A DNA stretch of 64,000 bases, taken from positions 616,956 through 680,955 of the forward strand of contig NW_024003855.1 in assembly GCF_014805625.2 (NCBI RefSeq). Reading direction: 5' to 3'. Source of the DNA: Glossina fuscipes. Taxonomy: Eukaryota; Arthropoda; Insecta; Diptera; Glossinidae. Shown here piece by piece: positions 54,960-64,000 of the stretch. How positions within the stretch are numbered: position 1 is the first letter of the stretch; every line of letters begins with the position of its first letter. The notes under the pieces were generated by a model that worked only from the letters and a program-made list of their open reading frames with translations, had not been told where the DNA came from and did not search any database. A program made the position numbers and the translations under genes.

Positions 54960-56140
54960 AGCATTGTTGATAATTCAACGTATATCATACAAGTGAAAAC
55001 GACTGCATCAAATCATGCAGCTTATGATGTTTTTAATCATGATTTAAATCGCGAACAGTAATTTAACATTAATGAATTAAATGCATTTATTCAAACAAGT
55101 CTACCGGAGCTACTTGGGTGACAACGAGCTGTTTACGATGAAATGATCCAAACGGAGGAAGTGGGTTATGTTTTCTTGATGCTCGTGGTGGTAGAGATAA
55201 ATCTTTCGATATTTTCTGCAGTACGTGCTCAAAATAATGTCGCATTAACCGTAGAATAATTTGATATTGCAGAAACTTGGTTGGAAAGCGATGAATTGCA
55301 TATCCCACTTTGAGTTTGCATTAAATATACAGTTTATTATAATATTAAGAGTGTATTGCAATATTAAGAATAATTCTAGCCTACCTAAAGTACTCCAAGC
55401 CTGCAAGATAAACATTGAGGTACCTTAGCGCATAAAAAATCATTTGAAACTCAACACTTGAAAAAATTCGAGGAAATAATCGCATTTTTGGTGATGCGCT
55501 GTTTTTATTGCTTAGGTATTTCAGACATGCTCCATTAGTTGTACCGCGACCAACTTACGCTGATGAAACTAAGGTAACTGAACTTTAGCGTATCAGGTTA
55601 AAATGTTCAAAAACTGAAACCATGCGCATACAACTCAACGCTTTTCGGAACAACTGCCCTACCTACCTCCAGTAAAATCCGAAGAAAAACTAATTAATAT
55701 CGTTCTTCTTAACGTCAGATATAACAACAATCCACTAATGAAGGAATATAAAAAAGCATGTTTCATTAAAAACGGTCGTATACACATCACTTGATAACAG
55801 TGCTACATAGCGATGATATTACACATTATGTAGTTACTTAATTTCACTTGATTTGCCACGAATACTACTATGTAATTTGCAGCTCAAAAAAGTTCGAGGC
55901 AGTAATATTTAATGACCGATTTAAAAGAGAAAACATTTTCCTGCGACACATATCAGTGACACCGACAGGCATGCCTTTCAAATTTAAAATAGGTTGATTC
56001 CCAAGTTTTGTTTCTCGCTTTCAATGGCAATAACTAAGGCCCAAGGTCAGGCACTTCAAACTTCATATACTTACAATGTATATACTTTTACTAGGTATCC
56101 AAAAAAAGAAAAAATTTTTGTTAAACGTTGTTTGCATTTG
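54960..56140 (+). pseudogene. Helitron helicase (PIF1-like) remnant
   Basis: Plus strand, with many frame breaks. From about 54960, decayed KALLI and NK segments. At 55075-55300, NELNAFIQTSLPELLG, QRAVYDEMIQTEEVGYVFLD, and RGGRDKSFDI in place of the APGGTGKTF P-loop (the GKT motif is destroyed), then QNNVALTV. At 55450-55570, NNRIFGDALFLLLRYFRHAP and VVPRPTYADETK, matching the GDFRQTLPVIPRxTxADE motif. At about 55620, METMRIQLN for the nMRv motif. At 55830-56070, LPRILLCNLQLKKVRG, TPTGMPFKFKI, then FSLSMAITKAQGQALQ, equivalent to helicase motif VI FAMTINKSQGQTL. The Rep/HUH part and the Helitron ends were not found. Rolling-circle helicase, inactive. Confidence 0.8.
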
Positions 56141-56509
56141 GAAAATATTAAATGGGCTTAATATGTGCTGCATCTTGGCTGAATACAAACCTTCTCAAAA
56201 TGAATTAATGAGTTTTCATTTAGTTTAGTTTCGATAAGTTATCCTGATGAAGTAATGCAAAATTTATGACGTCTCATTAGCTATACGTAGTTTATTGTTC
56301 AATGCTCTTTAGGGTAATTTATTAAAAAAGTAAATGCTGCTAACGAAATACCTGATTTTACTTCAATAATTTTCTTTAAAGAAAAATATTTGTGGAAGAT
56401 TGTTAATCCAACAAAATTTTTATATTGCACAAAATAGGCAAATCGTGAAAAATTGTTAAATTAAAAAAATTAAACTTCTGTAAGAACTGAATGGAAAAAT
56501 TGTATATTG
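56141..56509. other. Unassigned spacer
   Basis: AT-rich. Possibly the 3' side of the Helitron, but no terminal hairpin with CTRR end was identified. Confidence 0.35.
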
Positions 56510-56862
56510 TAATGGATGTAATGCTGTTTAATGATGAAGCGTTCAAATATTTGTTTACGGGAAGATTCTCTATGAATCCTTCCCAAAGTGCTAGTGAATG
56601 TAGTTTAGCAGTTTAGCCCTAAGCTGCTCGGCTTCATTGCGCTAAGTCTGTCCGTCTTTTATAATGCCAATAAGTCTCGGCATAAGACGGTCCCTAATCT
56701 TTATGTTTCAGGCGGATTGAACGCCTTGTGTTTCCAGCGAGTTAAACGCTAGGTTGAATTGTTTGATAACAACTGAATTTCTTTGTTTTCTTTGGCACTA
56801 TTTACACTTAATTTTTACACTAAATTATTCTTATCTAAATCAAACTAATTTTAATTATGCGA
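56510..56862 (-). mobile_element. LTR beta, copy 3 (partial)
   Basis: The plus strand matches 16050-16330 closely (for example cctaagctgctcggctt, aataagtctcggcataagac, caggcggattga, ccagcgagttaaacgct). It carries an insertion of about 40 bp near 56550-56590. The match ends near 56862, so the hairpin-bearing 5' half of the LTR is missing. It is more similar to copy 1 than copy 2 is. Confidence 0.7.
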
Positions 56863-57129
56863 GAAAGGTAGCACATGGGTTCTAGGACCGAGCTCGTCAG
56901 ACAGACAGGAGAGCTAACAGGCATTGCGTCATATTATTTTTATGTGAATACCTTGATGCGTAACAAAAGCATTATATATTATAAAACGGAATATTCTGCT
57001 ATCAGAAATCACGCAACGAAAAGATTAAGAAATAGTTCAAGTCTCGAAAGATAAGAAAAGAAAGATATTAAAGAAAGTAAAGAAGAGAAAAAATCGAAAT
57101 AAGTGCAGTTACTGATTTGCACTATGAAC

Positions 57130-57732
57130 ATATGCTTTATCTTATTTTATTTACTTACGTGATTCTTAGAAGTGAATCTTATACTAATTAATATTAAAAA
57201 CTAGTATAAAGTATATAAAGAGAAATAACGAAAAAAAAAAATTAAATAATAATTTATGTATACATAACTAAGAAAACGAAAAAAAAGTTTACATAACTAG
57301 TACAGTGGCACACCCATAGCCAGTAGAGAACCTAGTTGCAAGTGAATCCATAAGCCATCGCAAACATGCAAAAACTTGGCAGCCGATACACCAGTTTATT
57401 TTCGAACGAAAATATTAAGTTTAAAAGTTAGTTCAAATATGACATAGGCAAATCGCGCAAATCACATTATTTAGGTTTCCGCAAACAACTCTAAACGGTT
57501 TAAACAGCTCACATTGACTAAGGTTAATGAACATAAAGTGCCTAGAGAAGCGCTTAGGGACATTGAAGCTTATCTCACCAAGCGATGTGGACGAATCGAT
57601 AGTACCGTTAATTAACTTAATTAAGAAGGAGACATCAAGAATAAATTTATATTTCTCAAGTGACGCTAAAAACAACAGAAGTAACCTATTTTCATGAGGT
57701 GGCAAAGAGACAGGCGGGACCCAACCCATGTG
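57130..57732 (-). mobile_element. LINE-A copy, short 5'-truncated 3' end
   Basis: The 3' UTR at about 57130-57430 is followed on the minus strand by the ORF2 C-terminal domain: GWVPPVSLPPHENRLLLLFL, VSFLIKLINGTIDSSTSLGE, NVPKRFSRHFMFINLSQC, FNPLRVVC-like end. It stops abruptly near 57732 at ccaaccca, the 5' truncation point. An in-frame open stretch of 98 codons survives because the fragment is short. Confidence 0.8.
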
Positions 57733-58346
57733 TACAATATTACAATGTATCCAATAGATCTGTACGTGTGTGTACTCGTGTGCTTGTTTACTGAAGTTTC
57801 TATTTGCGTTTGTGTTTGAAAAAAGGAAGAAAAAAAACGGAGTAACGCCAGAAAATAAAAGTATTTTACCATTTGCATCACCTCAAATTGGAGGTTTGTA
57901 ATTTTTATGTTTATATGATAATCCAATGTAATCTTCAGTGCAAAATGCATTCCCGCATTTTTATGTAGATTTTAAATATTGTAAGGAAGCGATTTTGCTT
58001 CCTTACGAAATACAAGTCCGTCCGCCTTAGACATCTATCCCCAATCCGCAGTCAGCAAGTCCGATCTGTCCACGTATGCCGTTCTGTGAACAATACACAG
58101 ATAGCCCCCTCCAATATCAAAATTATAAAACACACACTAAGTATACCTATACCTTGTACAGATAAAATCATAATATCACACACTGAATATGCCTATACCT
58201 TGTAACGAGAAAAATGTCTAAACATCTATTGTACAGGCCCACGTGAGTTAATTCATAGAAACACACACCACATGTGTGTAAAGAGAAAAGTACAAGCACA
58301 TAGTGAGGATGCTTCTGTAAAACCACAGAAGCACACCACAGCACAG

Positions 58347-58546
58347 ATTAAGAACCCCAGTGTACCAAAAAGCTTAGATCCAAATTTCAAAATGTAATAG
58401 CGGAGTCAAGAACTCAATGAAAAGGAAAAAAGCTCAGATCCAAGAAATTAAGAACCCCAGTGTACAACCAGCTTAGATTCCAAAACCTCAAAATATTTGA
58501 TAGCAGAGCCAAGAACCCAAGTAAAAGAAAAACTTAGATGCAAGAA
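58347..58546 (+). repeat. 100-bp tandem repeat in LTR gamma U3
   Basis: Two units start with attaagaaccccagtgtac at 58347 and 58447. Each continues with agcttaga, a caaaat(g/a)t block, ag(c)gag(t/c)caagaac and ttagat/cagatccaagaa. A further, shorter and more diverged unit follows (gaacccaagta...caaaatgttt) to about 58650. Confidence 0.75.
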
Positions 58547-59145
58547 ATCAATATGTGAAGAACCCAAGTAGAATCTCAAAATGTTTAAGAACTCAAAGGC
58601 TACATAAAACTCAAAGTATAAACACAAGTAAAATCCTAAAATGTTTAACAAGCAGAATTGAACTTAGGTAGAAAATCTATGCATGCAAAACAAACCTCAG
58701 CAAGAATCTCTATGTGTAAAAATGCGCAGAATGTACAGCACCGTTAGGGTAAACAAAACAAGCAGAATTAAACTTGGGTAGGGAAAAAAAATAATAAGAA
58801 CATACGATAATGCATAAACTGCATACACAAAATGTACAAAGACACGATCACACATGTAAAAACACACAAAGCACATGCAAACACAGTGCACAAGCACTCA
58901 CGTACCTAACGGTGATCGAATCACGCGATTTGGTACCTGAGTGCTTGTGAGTAGACATTTGAACAAACATAGTAATAAGTTAGATGTAAGTTGTTTAAGT
59001 TGTGTATAAGTAGGATCATGCAAGTCGTAACTGAGGTTGCGACTGCAGCCAACCTAAGCTAAGCATACACATAAGCATAGGACCGCAAAATTCATGTAAA
59101 CACGTAGGACATGTTGGCAATAGGACAAGCGAGCGGGACCCCCGC

Positions 59146-59210
59146 TATAAAAGAACAGCACATCGTACAGACTCGTTCATTTCGGTGTCATAGCTGCCTG
59201 GAGGTAAGTG
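59146..59210 (+). promoter_or_regulatory. Core promoter and splice-donor-like site in LTR gamma
   Basis: TATAAAAG at 59146-59153 is followed 31-33 bases later by a TCATTT that could be the initiator (59177-59182), and then by CTGGAGGTAAGTG, a strong 5' splice-donor match with GT at 59204. The stretch just upstream (gagcgggacccccgc) is the most GC-rich in the LTR. Together these look like a polymerase II promoter with a leader intron donor. Confidence 0.6.
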
Positions 59211-59243
59211 GTTACAGACATTATGACAAATCTCTTTTTTTTT

Positions 59244-59400
59244 GACATTACGGATAGGAGATGTGACGGTTGGTATAAATCGCCATCCCTGAAAGACTTT
59301 GTAGAACAAATGACATTACGGATAGGGGATGTGACGGTTGGTATCAATCGCCATCCCTGAAACACTTGGTAGGACAACTGACCTTAGGGATGAGGGACGT
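59244..59400 (+). repeat. 68-bp tandem repeat in LTR gamma
   Basis: Units start gacattacggatagg at 59244 and 59312, with nearly identical content (tgtgacggttggtat, aatcgccatccctgaaa). A third, partial and diverged unit starts gaccttagggatgagg at 59380, exactly one period on. Confidence 0.8.
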
Positions 59401-59800
59401 ACAAGCTGGCTGAAGAATATCTTGGTCTTTGTATTTTTCGACGAGTAGCGAAACGGGGACACCCCGGCAGCAGCTATGACACTGGTAGCGTATTCGGTCC
59501 TTTTCTTTCAGCGCCCGCGATATTAAAAGCGTAGCGAAAAAGAAGCGCAAGTTCCAAACTTACAAGTAAAAGAAAAAAAACAAACCGGTAATAGCACAAG
59601 TCGGGACATCTCGCTGGTTCCTTTTCCTTGCCATAGCCCAGTTATACACAAATTGCTGTACTTCTATCCAGTAAAGAGGAAACAATAAATCTAGAAAACT
59701 AAACACCATTCCCCCCGATGGTCCTGATTATTTTTCTAAATTTTCTTGCAACGAATCCTGGATTGACTGAGTCATACCCCGCCTAAGAAAACTCGTTACA

Positions 59801-60400
59801 ATATATATATATATATATACATACATATATATGCGTATATATATATAAATGTAAATATATAAAATCGAGTAGGATTTCTCTTATCTTTTGTTGAGAGGCT
59901 AGTAAGCTAGAGACGTGAATCAAGCTACTATGAGCTCAGAGACTTTAAACGCGAAAGGCTAGCCCTATTCCACACTGAAGATCATAATTAGAGAAAAGCC
60001 TCGGGAAAGTGTTAGGAAAGATTATACTCAATAAGCTGCCAGCTACAATCTCATTTCCAGTAACATATCGTAACCCGTATTTGGGAGGAATTTAACGATA
60101 GCTGCTTGGTAGACCCTTAAAATAGCAAGCTAGCCAATCAGTTCGAAAAGGCTGGAGTCATACGTAGACTTGGATCAAGATACTAAGGGGTCAAATACCT
60201 TAAATGTAAAATGCTAGGAATATTCCACGCTACAGAGCATTCGCTCTTAATTAACTCAATAATTAATATAGGTATATGGAAAAATAAAAAATGTAAAATT
60301 GAAACAGAATTTTTTTTTTTTTTGTTGACAGAACAATATTCCAGAAGTCGTCGGGGTGCCCCCACAAAAAAACCACAGGTAGGGTGGGGTGCAAAAAGGC
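59801..60400. other. AT microsatellite and unassigned spacer
   Basis: A (TA)n-rich tract covers about 59801-59865. The rest, including a T-run at 60310-60323, has no recognised feature, although 59880-60200 has fairly balanced composition and may be decayed element sequence. Confidence 0.4.
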
Positions 60401-60401
60401 T

Positions 60402-60660
60402 TGGGACGTAAGATCTATCCGTTCGGTAAGTACGTTGTATTCGCCCGTTTGATCTACAAGGGCAAAGCTCGTGCCTTTCTTTTCGTTGTAATTTTCTACG
60501 GAGTGTTCGTGGGAGAAAACTTTAAAGCCTGCCCGTATCCCCTGAAAAAGCTAGCTCAGCAATGACACATACCATCATTTCTACAGCCTCCATTCCTCTT
60601 AAAGTGATACTTAAGCGTGGCACTAAAAAGGCAAGAAAATTTTGAAGTTCGAAATTTACA
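60402..60660 (-). repeat. Five-copy dispersed sequence, copy v
   Basis: On the minus strand the order is cttaagtatcactttaagag, ggaggctgtagaaatg, gtgtcattgctgagctagct, ggggatacgggcaggcttt, then ttctcccacgaacactccgt. It aligns best with copies iv (47540) and i (17893). In one frame it keeps VIAELAFSGDTGRL, similar to the NARVNAEIANLGDTGEV segment of copy iii. Confidence 0.5.
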
Positions 60661-62105
60661 TAGACGGTGTCGACATACAGACAAAACGTTATAACGTTGT
60701 TAATTTACATTATCTTTCATTTTACTAGAAACGACTGACAAGTTCTGCGCAGGATTATTTTCATCTTTACCAAAGTTTTTCTCCCTTTAATCCCTGCTTA
60801 CCATTCTACAAGATACCACTAGCTACTTCTTGGTGTTTGAGGCAAATGATTCCTTTAATTGGTTTTTCAAAACCGAGTCATGTCTTCGTAATTGCTTCAT
60901 TATTTTTGCTAATTAACAGAGACAACCACTTCCTTTGCCTTTTGGCGAATTTACGGTTGTAAGCAATGTGCCGTAACTCGACTGTGTTATTAATCGGCTT
61001 TTCTTCTAATCTATCTGCACCTTCTGTGTGATCGAACATGACGCAAACTCTCTTCTTCGTACGTGTAAGTAAATAAAATTAATAAATATATAAATAAAAT
61101 AAGTAAGATAAAGATAGTATTTATTCTACTATTTACTATTCAAACTATTATAAAAAATAACAATAACGCAAATAAATATATAGAAAATAGGTACCGATCA
61201 GGTTAATCTGGCAACCTTAGAGAGCGTGAAAATCGAAATATTATCAGTATCGTAACAAATGAATCCAAACCTAGCGCTGTTGATATTGCGAAAGAGCTGG
61301 AAGAATATCCAGTGGAAATATTTGGACCTTAAAATATTTCGAACAGCTTCGGAATGAATACTAATTGGTTAATTATTATTTAAATGTAAAGTTAAGTACC
61401 GTTAACTAAAGATTTTTTATTCGAACCTTCTAATGATGCTGTTTGTGTTTTTTATGGGATTAAATTATATTTTGTGCTTATAACTTCATCTCAGGTAAAA
61501 AAAAAATCTGGAGGTGTTATTTTATATAGGAACTTGATGTTAAGAAATATATTTTTTAACCTTGAAACCATTAACGCAGGTTTTAATAGAAAAAACTAAA
61601 TGTTTGTAAACTTTATTGGGTTACTGTATGCTAAGAATCAATAAAATGTATATATGGGAAAATAAAGTAATTTTGTAATTAAAAGCAAGATCGAAGAAGT
61701 TCTTTCACAGCTAGGCAAATATCTATAATTTTTCGGAGGAGCAACACGCTCTCTTGCGAAGTTAGAATTAAAAAAAAATTATTGTATTTACTTCTAGGTT
61801 TTTTTTCTGTTATATCTGTCTGTGCCTACTAGTACCTAATATAATATCTTTATTTTTTTTTAAATTTTTCAAGAATATACACTTCTTGCAACACTAAAGT
61901 GTAGAAAGATGTAGATGTTATAAAATAATATTATGTAAGTTTATTTAAATGTGCTGCTATACTATACTGTAGTGTACTGTAAATAATTGCGCTTCATCGC
62001 TTTATACGTAAATTAATTGCAATAGCCTCTAATTATGGAATGAGTAGTCAATAAAAAACATACATAAAAATTTTAATTTAAGAGTTCAATCACAGCACAA
62101 GAAAA
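60661..62105. other. Unassigned spacer
   Basis: AT-rich. At about 61206 the plus strand has tctggcaaccttagagagcg, which resembles the shared 5' start of LINE-A and LINE-B, but no ORF1 follows. Nothing else recognised. Confidence 0.4.
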
Positions 62106-62109
62106 ATAA

Positions 62110-63430
62110 TTTCATGTAGTGTTAGACAAATCAATAAATAATTTGTTTTGTACATTTACTTTCAATCTATTGTATAATGAGTAAATGGAGACACAATCTA
62201 TATTAGGTTTACTCTCCACTAAGAATAAAACTTTACACTTTGTACACTTATTTTTATATACACGTGGAATTGATGGTGATTTATTAATTAATCCATATTT
62301 ACGTATATACTTATCTACATTTTCTACTAAACGGGATGAGTGAAGTTGATATCTGTTCACTCTATTTGTTTCTTCAATATCCTGTATTAAACTCAATGCG
62401 AGCAGGTTCGAATGATTCCTAAGTCGATCAAGTTGTCAAGAATTAAAATTGACCATTTCTTTTTTTACTGTGGGAATCTTATTGCGAATATATTTTTCGC
62501 TAGAAACCTGGTGGTTCCTATGATCAATTTTTGCGTTGTAGATTGGTAGTGCTGAACAATTTCAATGTTGGAGTTTCTCGCAGGTTCCTGAAGTTGTATG
62601 CCTTTTGACTAAGTAGATTTTACAATCGCTTTGTGCAACAATGCAATGTATTTTCAAGCCATAACTTTGATTTTTGACCAATCAGGTAATGTAAATGTCT
62701 TTTTTCCTTTTCATTATGTAATTTTTCCACGCTAGCTCTCTATCTAGGTGCCTCGCTTAGGTGCGGCACGATTCTGGCATTTAGACGCTGTTAAGAGGTA
62801 CGGGAGGGAAATTGTTGTCTCTTGAGGTAAATACGGCGTGCGTAGATTTTTAAGCATTATGTAGAAGTTCATATAAACAAGATTTAAAGCTTCACCTTTC
62901 GGTTCATTGCGTCTAATTAAAGGCCCATCATTCACTGGCGAGCGACAGTGACGTTTTCAGCCAGTGGCATATCGGACGAAAAAATAATGTAGATTACACG
63001 ATCTGTGGGATGTTCGCATTGATTTAGCAGACATCGGATATTTCGGTGTTCAGTTTAACCAAAAAAAGGACACCCAAGTAGAGAGGAGTAGGAAGGTTCT
63101 TTTCCCATCGAAAAAGAAATCCTGGATACCAAACTCTATCGAAAGCTTGTCTCACCTCCATGAACACTGCTGAAGAGTATTGTTTGTTTTCTAACGTATT
63201 TCGTACTTCCTTAACGACTTCATGACGTTGTTCAGTCGTACCATATTTAAAGGAAAAATCTACTTGATGCTGAAGCGCTATATTATTATTATTTAATATC
63301 GGCCTGTGGGACATGATGTAATTCTCTGGATTACCAGGTTTAAGCTATTCTGTTATATCAACGCGTTTCCATTGGCCTGGGTAATGATTCAGTTTTAAAA
63401 TCCAACAAACCATCCTTCTACGCAAAGCTA
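62110..63430 (-). mobile_element. Jockey-clade LINE remnant (RT and C-terminus)
   Basis: Minus strand from about 63430: HYPGQWKRVDITE*LKPGNP (the P..WK.a.ii.I.KPGK motif), YIMSHRPI (yRPI.LL), QVDFSFKYGTTEQRHEVV (qfGFr..h.T..Q), and SSAVFMEVRQAFDRVWYPGF (motif A, fLDv.qAFDrVWH, with the aspartate changed to glutamate). After a gap and frame breaks come a decayed KLLLYKAILKP segment, ARNSNIEIVQHYQS, IPTVKKEMVNFNS and LALSLIQDIEETNRVNRY, the conserved Jockey C-terminus. The final open frame continues to 62112 with a CTKC pair that I cannot place. YxDD is not readable. The 5' half is absent. No 3' tail is recognised. Confidence 0.75.
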
Positions 63431-64000
63431 TTGTTGTTCTTGCACGTAGCTTATCGCAGTGCGGAGACTATTTAAAAGAGATTATTTAAAAGAGATATTT
63501 CATGCCTTGTTAGACTCTAATTAACGCCACCTGCTATTTGGGTCTTTTACCGGTACGTGTCTTTTTCTTCATCTTTTTAAAAATGTAACATTTCAAAGCT
63601 TACGATTGTCGTTTTTCTTTTCGTATTTAGGGTTCGTAGAGGAGAAAACGTTTGTTAGGTGCGTTTTTGAACACCGTTCCTTATTCCGATTATTTTGTAA
63701 AGAAGCGATCACTCCCATGCTTATGCATATATATAAATATACTTCTTCTTGTACTTATACATATATAGACTACACTTACAGATACTTATGTTCATACCCA
63801 TTGACCCATGTGAACTTCTTTAAACACTTATATATATAATTATTATATTAAACGTTTATATATATATTATATTCTAATGTATATATACTACACTTACGTC
63901 AAACCCGTACACCTAGTCGAACTTCTTTATTTACTTACGCTGATACATACCTACGTATATATAATATATACCTGTATATACACATATATCAATGAGTGTG
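63431..64000. other. Unassigned, ending in TA-rich simple sequence
   Basis: From about 63725 to the window end the sequence is dominated by tatata and tacata words with interspersed cacttacg. No gene recognised. Confidence 0.4.

Larger units (their letters stand above)
57980..59800 (+). mobile_element. Long solo LTR, family gamma, copy 1
   Basis: Begins TGTAAGGAAGC and ends ctcgtTACA. ATAT lies on both sides, but the 3' flank is an AT microsatellite, so the duplication is only compatible. A perfect 10-bp hairpin (GTAAGGAAGC/GCTTCCTTAC, 57981-58006) opens it. Internal features in U3-R-U5 order: a doubled cctataccttgtaa block (about 58130-58215), a 100-bp tandem repeat (58347-58546), a TATAAAAG promoter at 59146, a GAGGTAAGT splice-donor-like site at 59201, a 68-bp tandem repeat (59244-59379) and AATAAA near 59683. 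No primer-binding site follows, so it reads as a solo LTR of about 1.8 kb, long for an insect element. The start is shared with 29262. Confidence 0.6.

Noticed and set aside
1..64000. CRISPR arrays, bacterial operons, riboswitches
   Set aside because: No regularly spaced direct repeats with unique spacers were seen, and the content is clearly eukaryotic transposon sequence.

Overview
This window looks like AT-rich insect DNA, most likely from a fly. It is a dense graveyard of nested transposable elements. I could not support a single host gene, tRNA gene or rRNA gene. The insect call is an inference from the mix of elements: CR1/Jockey-like and R1-clade LINEs, Ty3/gypsy and BEL/Pao LTR elements, mariner, Tigger/pogo, Helitron, and a tRNA-derived SINE. 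A hairpin-ended dispersed repeat also matches a style familiar from flies. The density and nesting suggest heterochromatin or another repeat-rich, gene-poor region.

Layout. Positions 1-6.5 kb hold a LINE-A fragment, a dispersed repeat and a decayed two-ORF LINE (LINE-C). Positions 9.1-9.8 kb hold a decayed gypsy pol. Positions 11-14.7 kb hold an R1-clade LINE remnant, a LINE reverse-transcriptase tail, a GC-rich patch and a Tigger transposase remnant. Positions 15.7-20.5 kb hold a LINE-A copy with a clean solo LTR inside it, a second R1-clade remnant, a SINE and another solo LTR. Positions 23-29 kb hold a third R1-clade remnant, a minus-strand gypsy carcass (gag, RT, RNase H, integrase) and a second solo LTR of the same family. 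Positions 29.5-34.2 kb hold the best-preserved element, a nearly full-length minus-strand LINE-A with an uninterrupted EN-RT ORF2 and a PHD-finger ORF1 broken by one frameshift. Positions 36.6-41.3 kb hold a plus-strand LINE-A split by about 1.9 kb that itself contains an inverted LINE-A piece. Positions 42-45.4 kb hold a solo LTR with a TATA box, mariner pieces, a SINE and a dispersed repeat. Positions 48.5-56.1 kb hold BEL/Pao RT, a decayed relative of LINE-A (LINE-B) and Helitron helicase. Positions 56.5-59.8 kb hold an LTR fragment, a short LINE-A and a 1.8-kb solo LTR with its own promoter. Positions 62.1-63.4 kb hold a Jockey-clade remnant.

The most interesting observation concerns how ORF2 of LINE-A and LINE-B may be translated. 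In both elements ORF1 ends with the heptamer AAAAAAC in the A|AAA|AAC phase, directly followed by the ORF1 stop. The EN-RT ORF2 is open in exactly the -1 frame and has no ATG anywhere near its start. This is the textbook arrangement for programmed -1 ribosomal frameshifting, so these LINEs may make an ORF1-ORF2 fusion as retroviruses make Gag-Pol.

Other points of interest are three solo-LTR families (one with the pre-insertion site visible in a paralogous LINE), a five-copy dispersed sequence of unknown origin that looks like decayed coding DNA, and a pair of tRNA-derived SINEs. All coordinates of decayed elements are approximate because alignments were made by eye.
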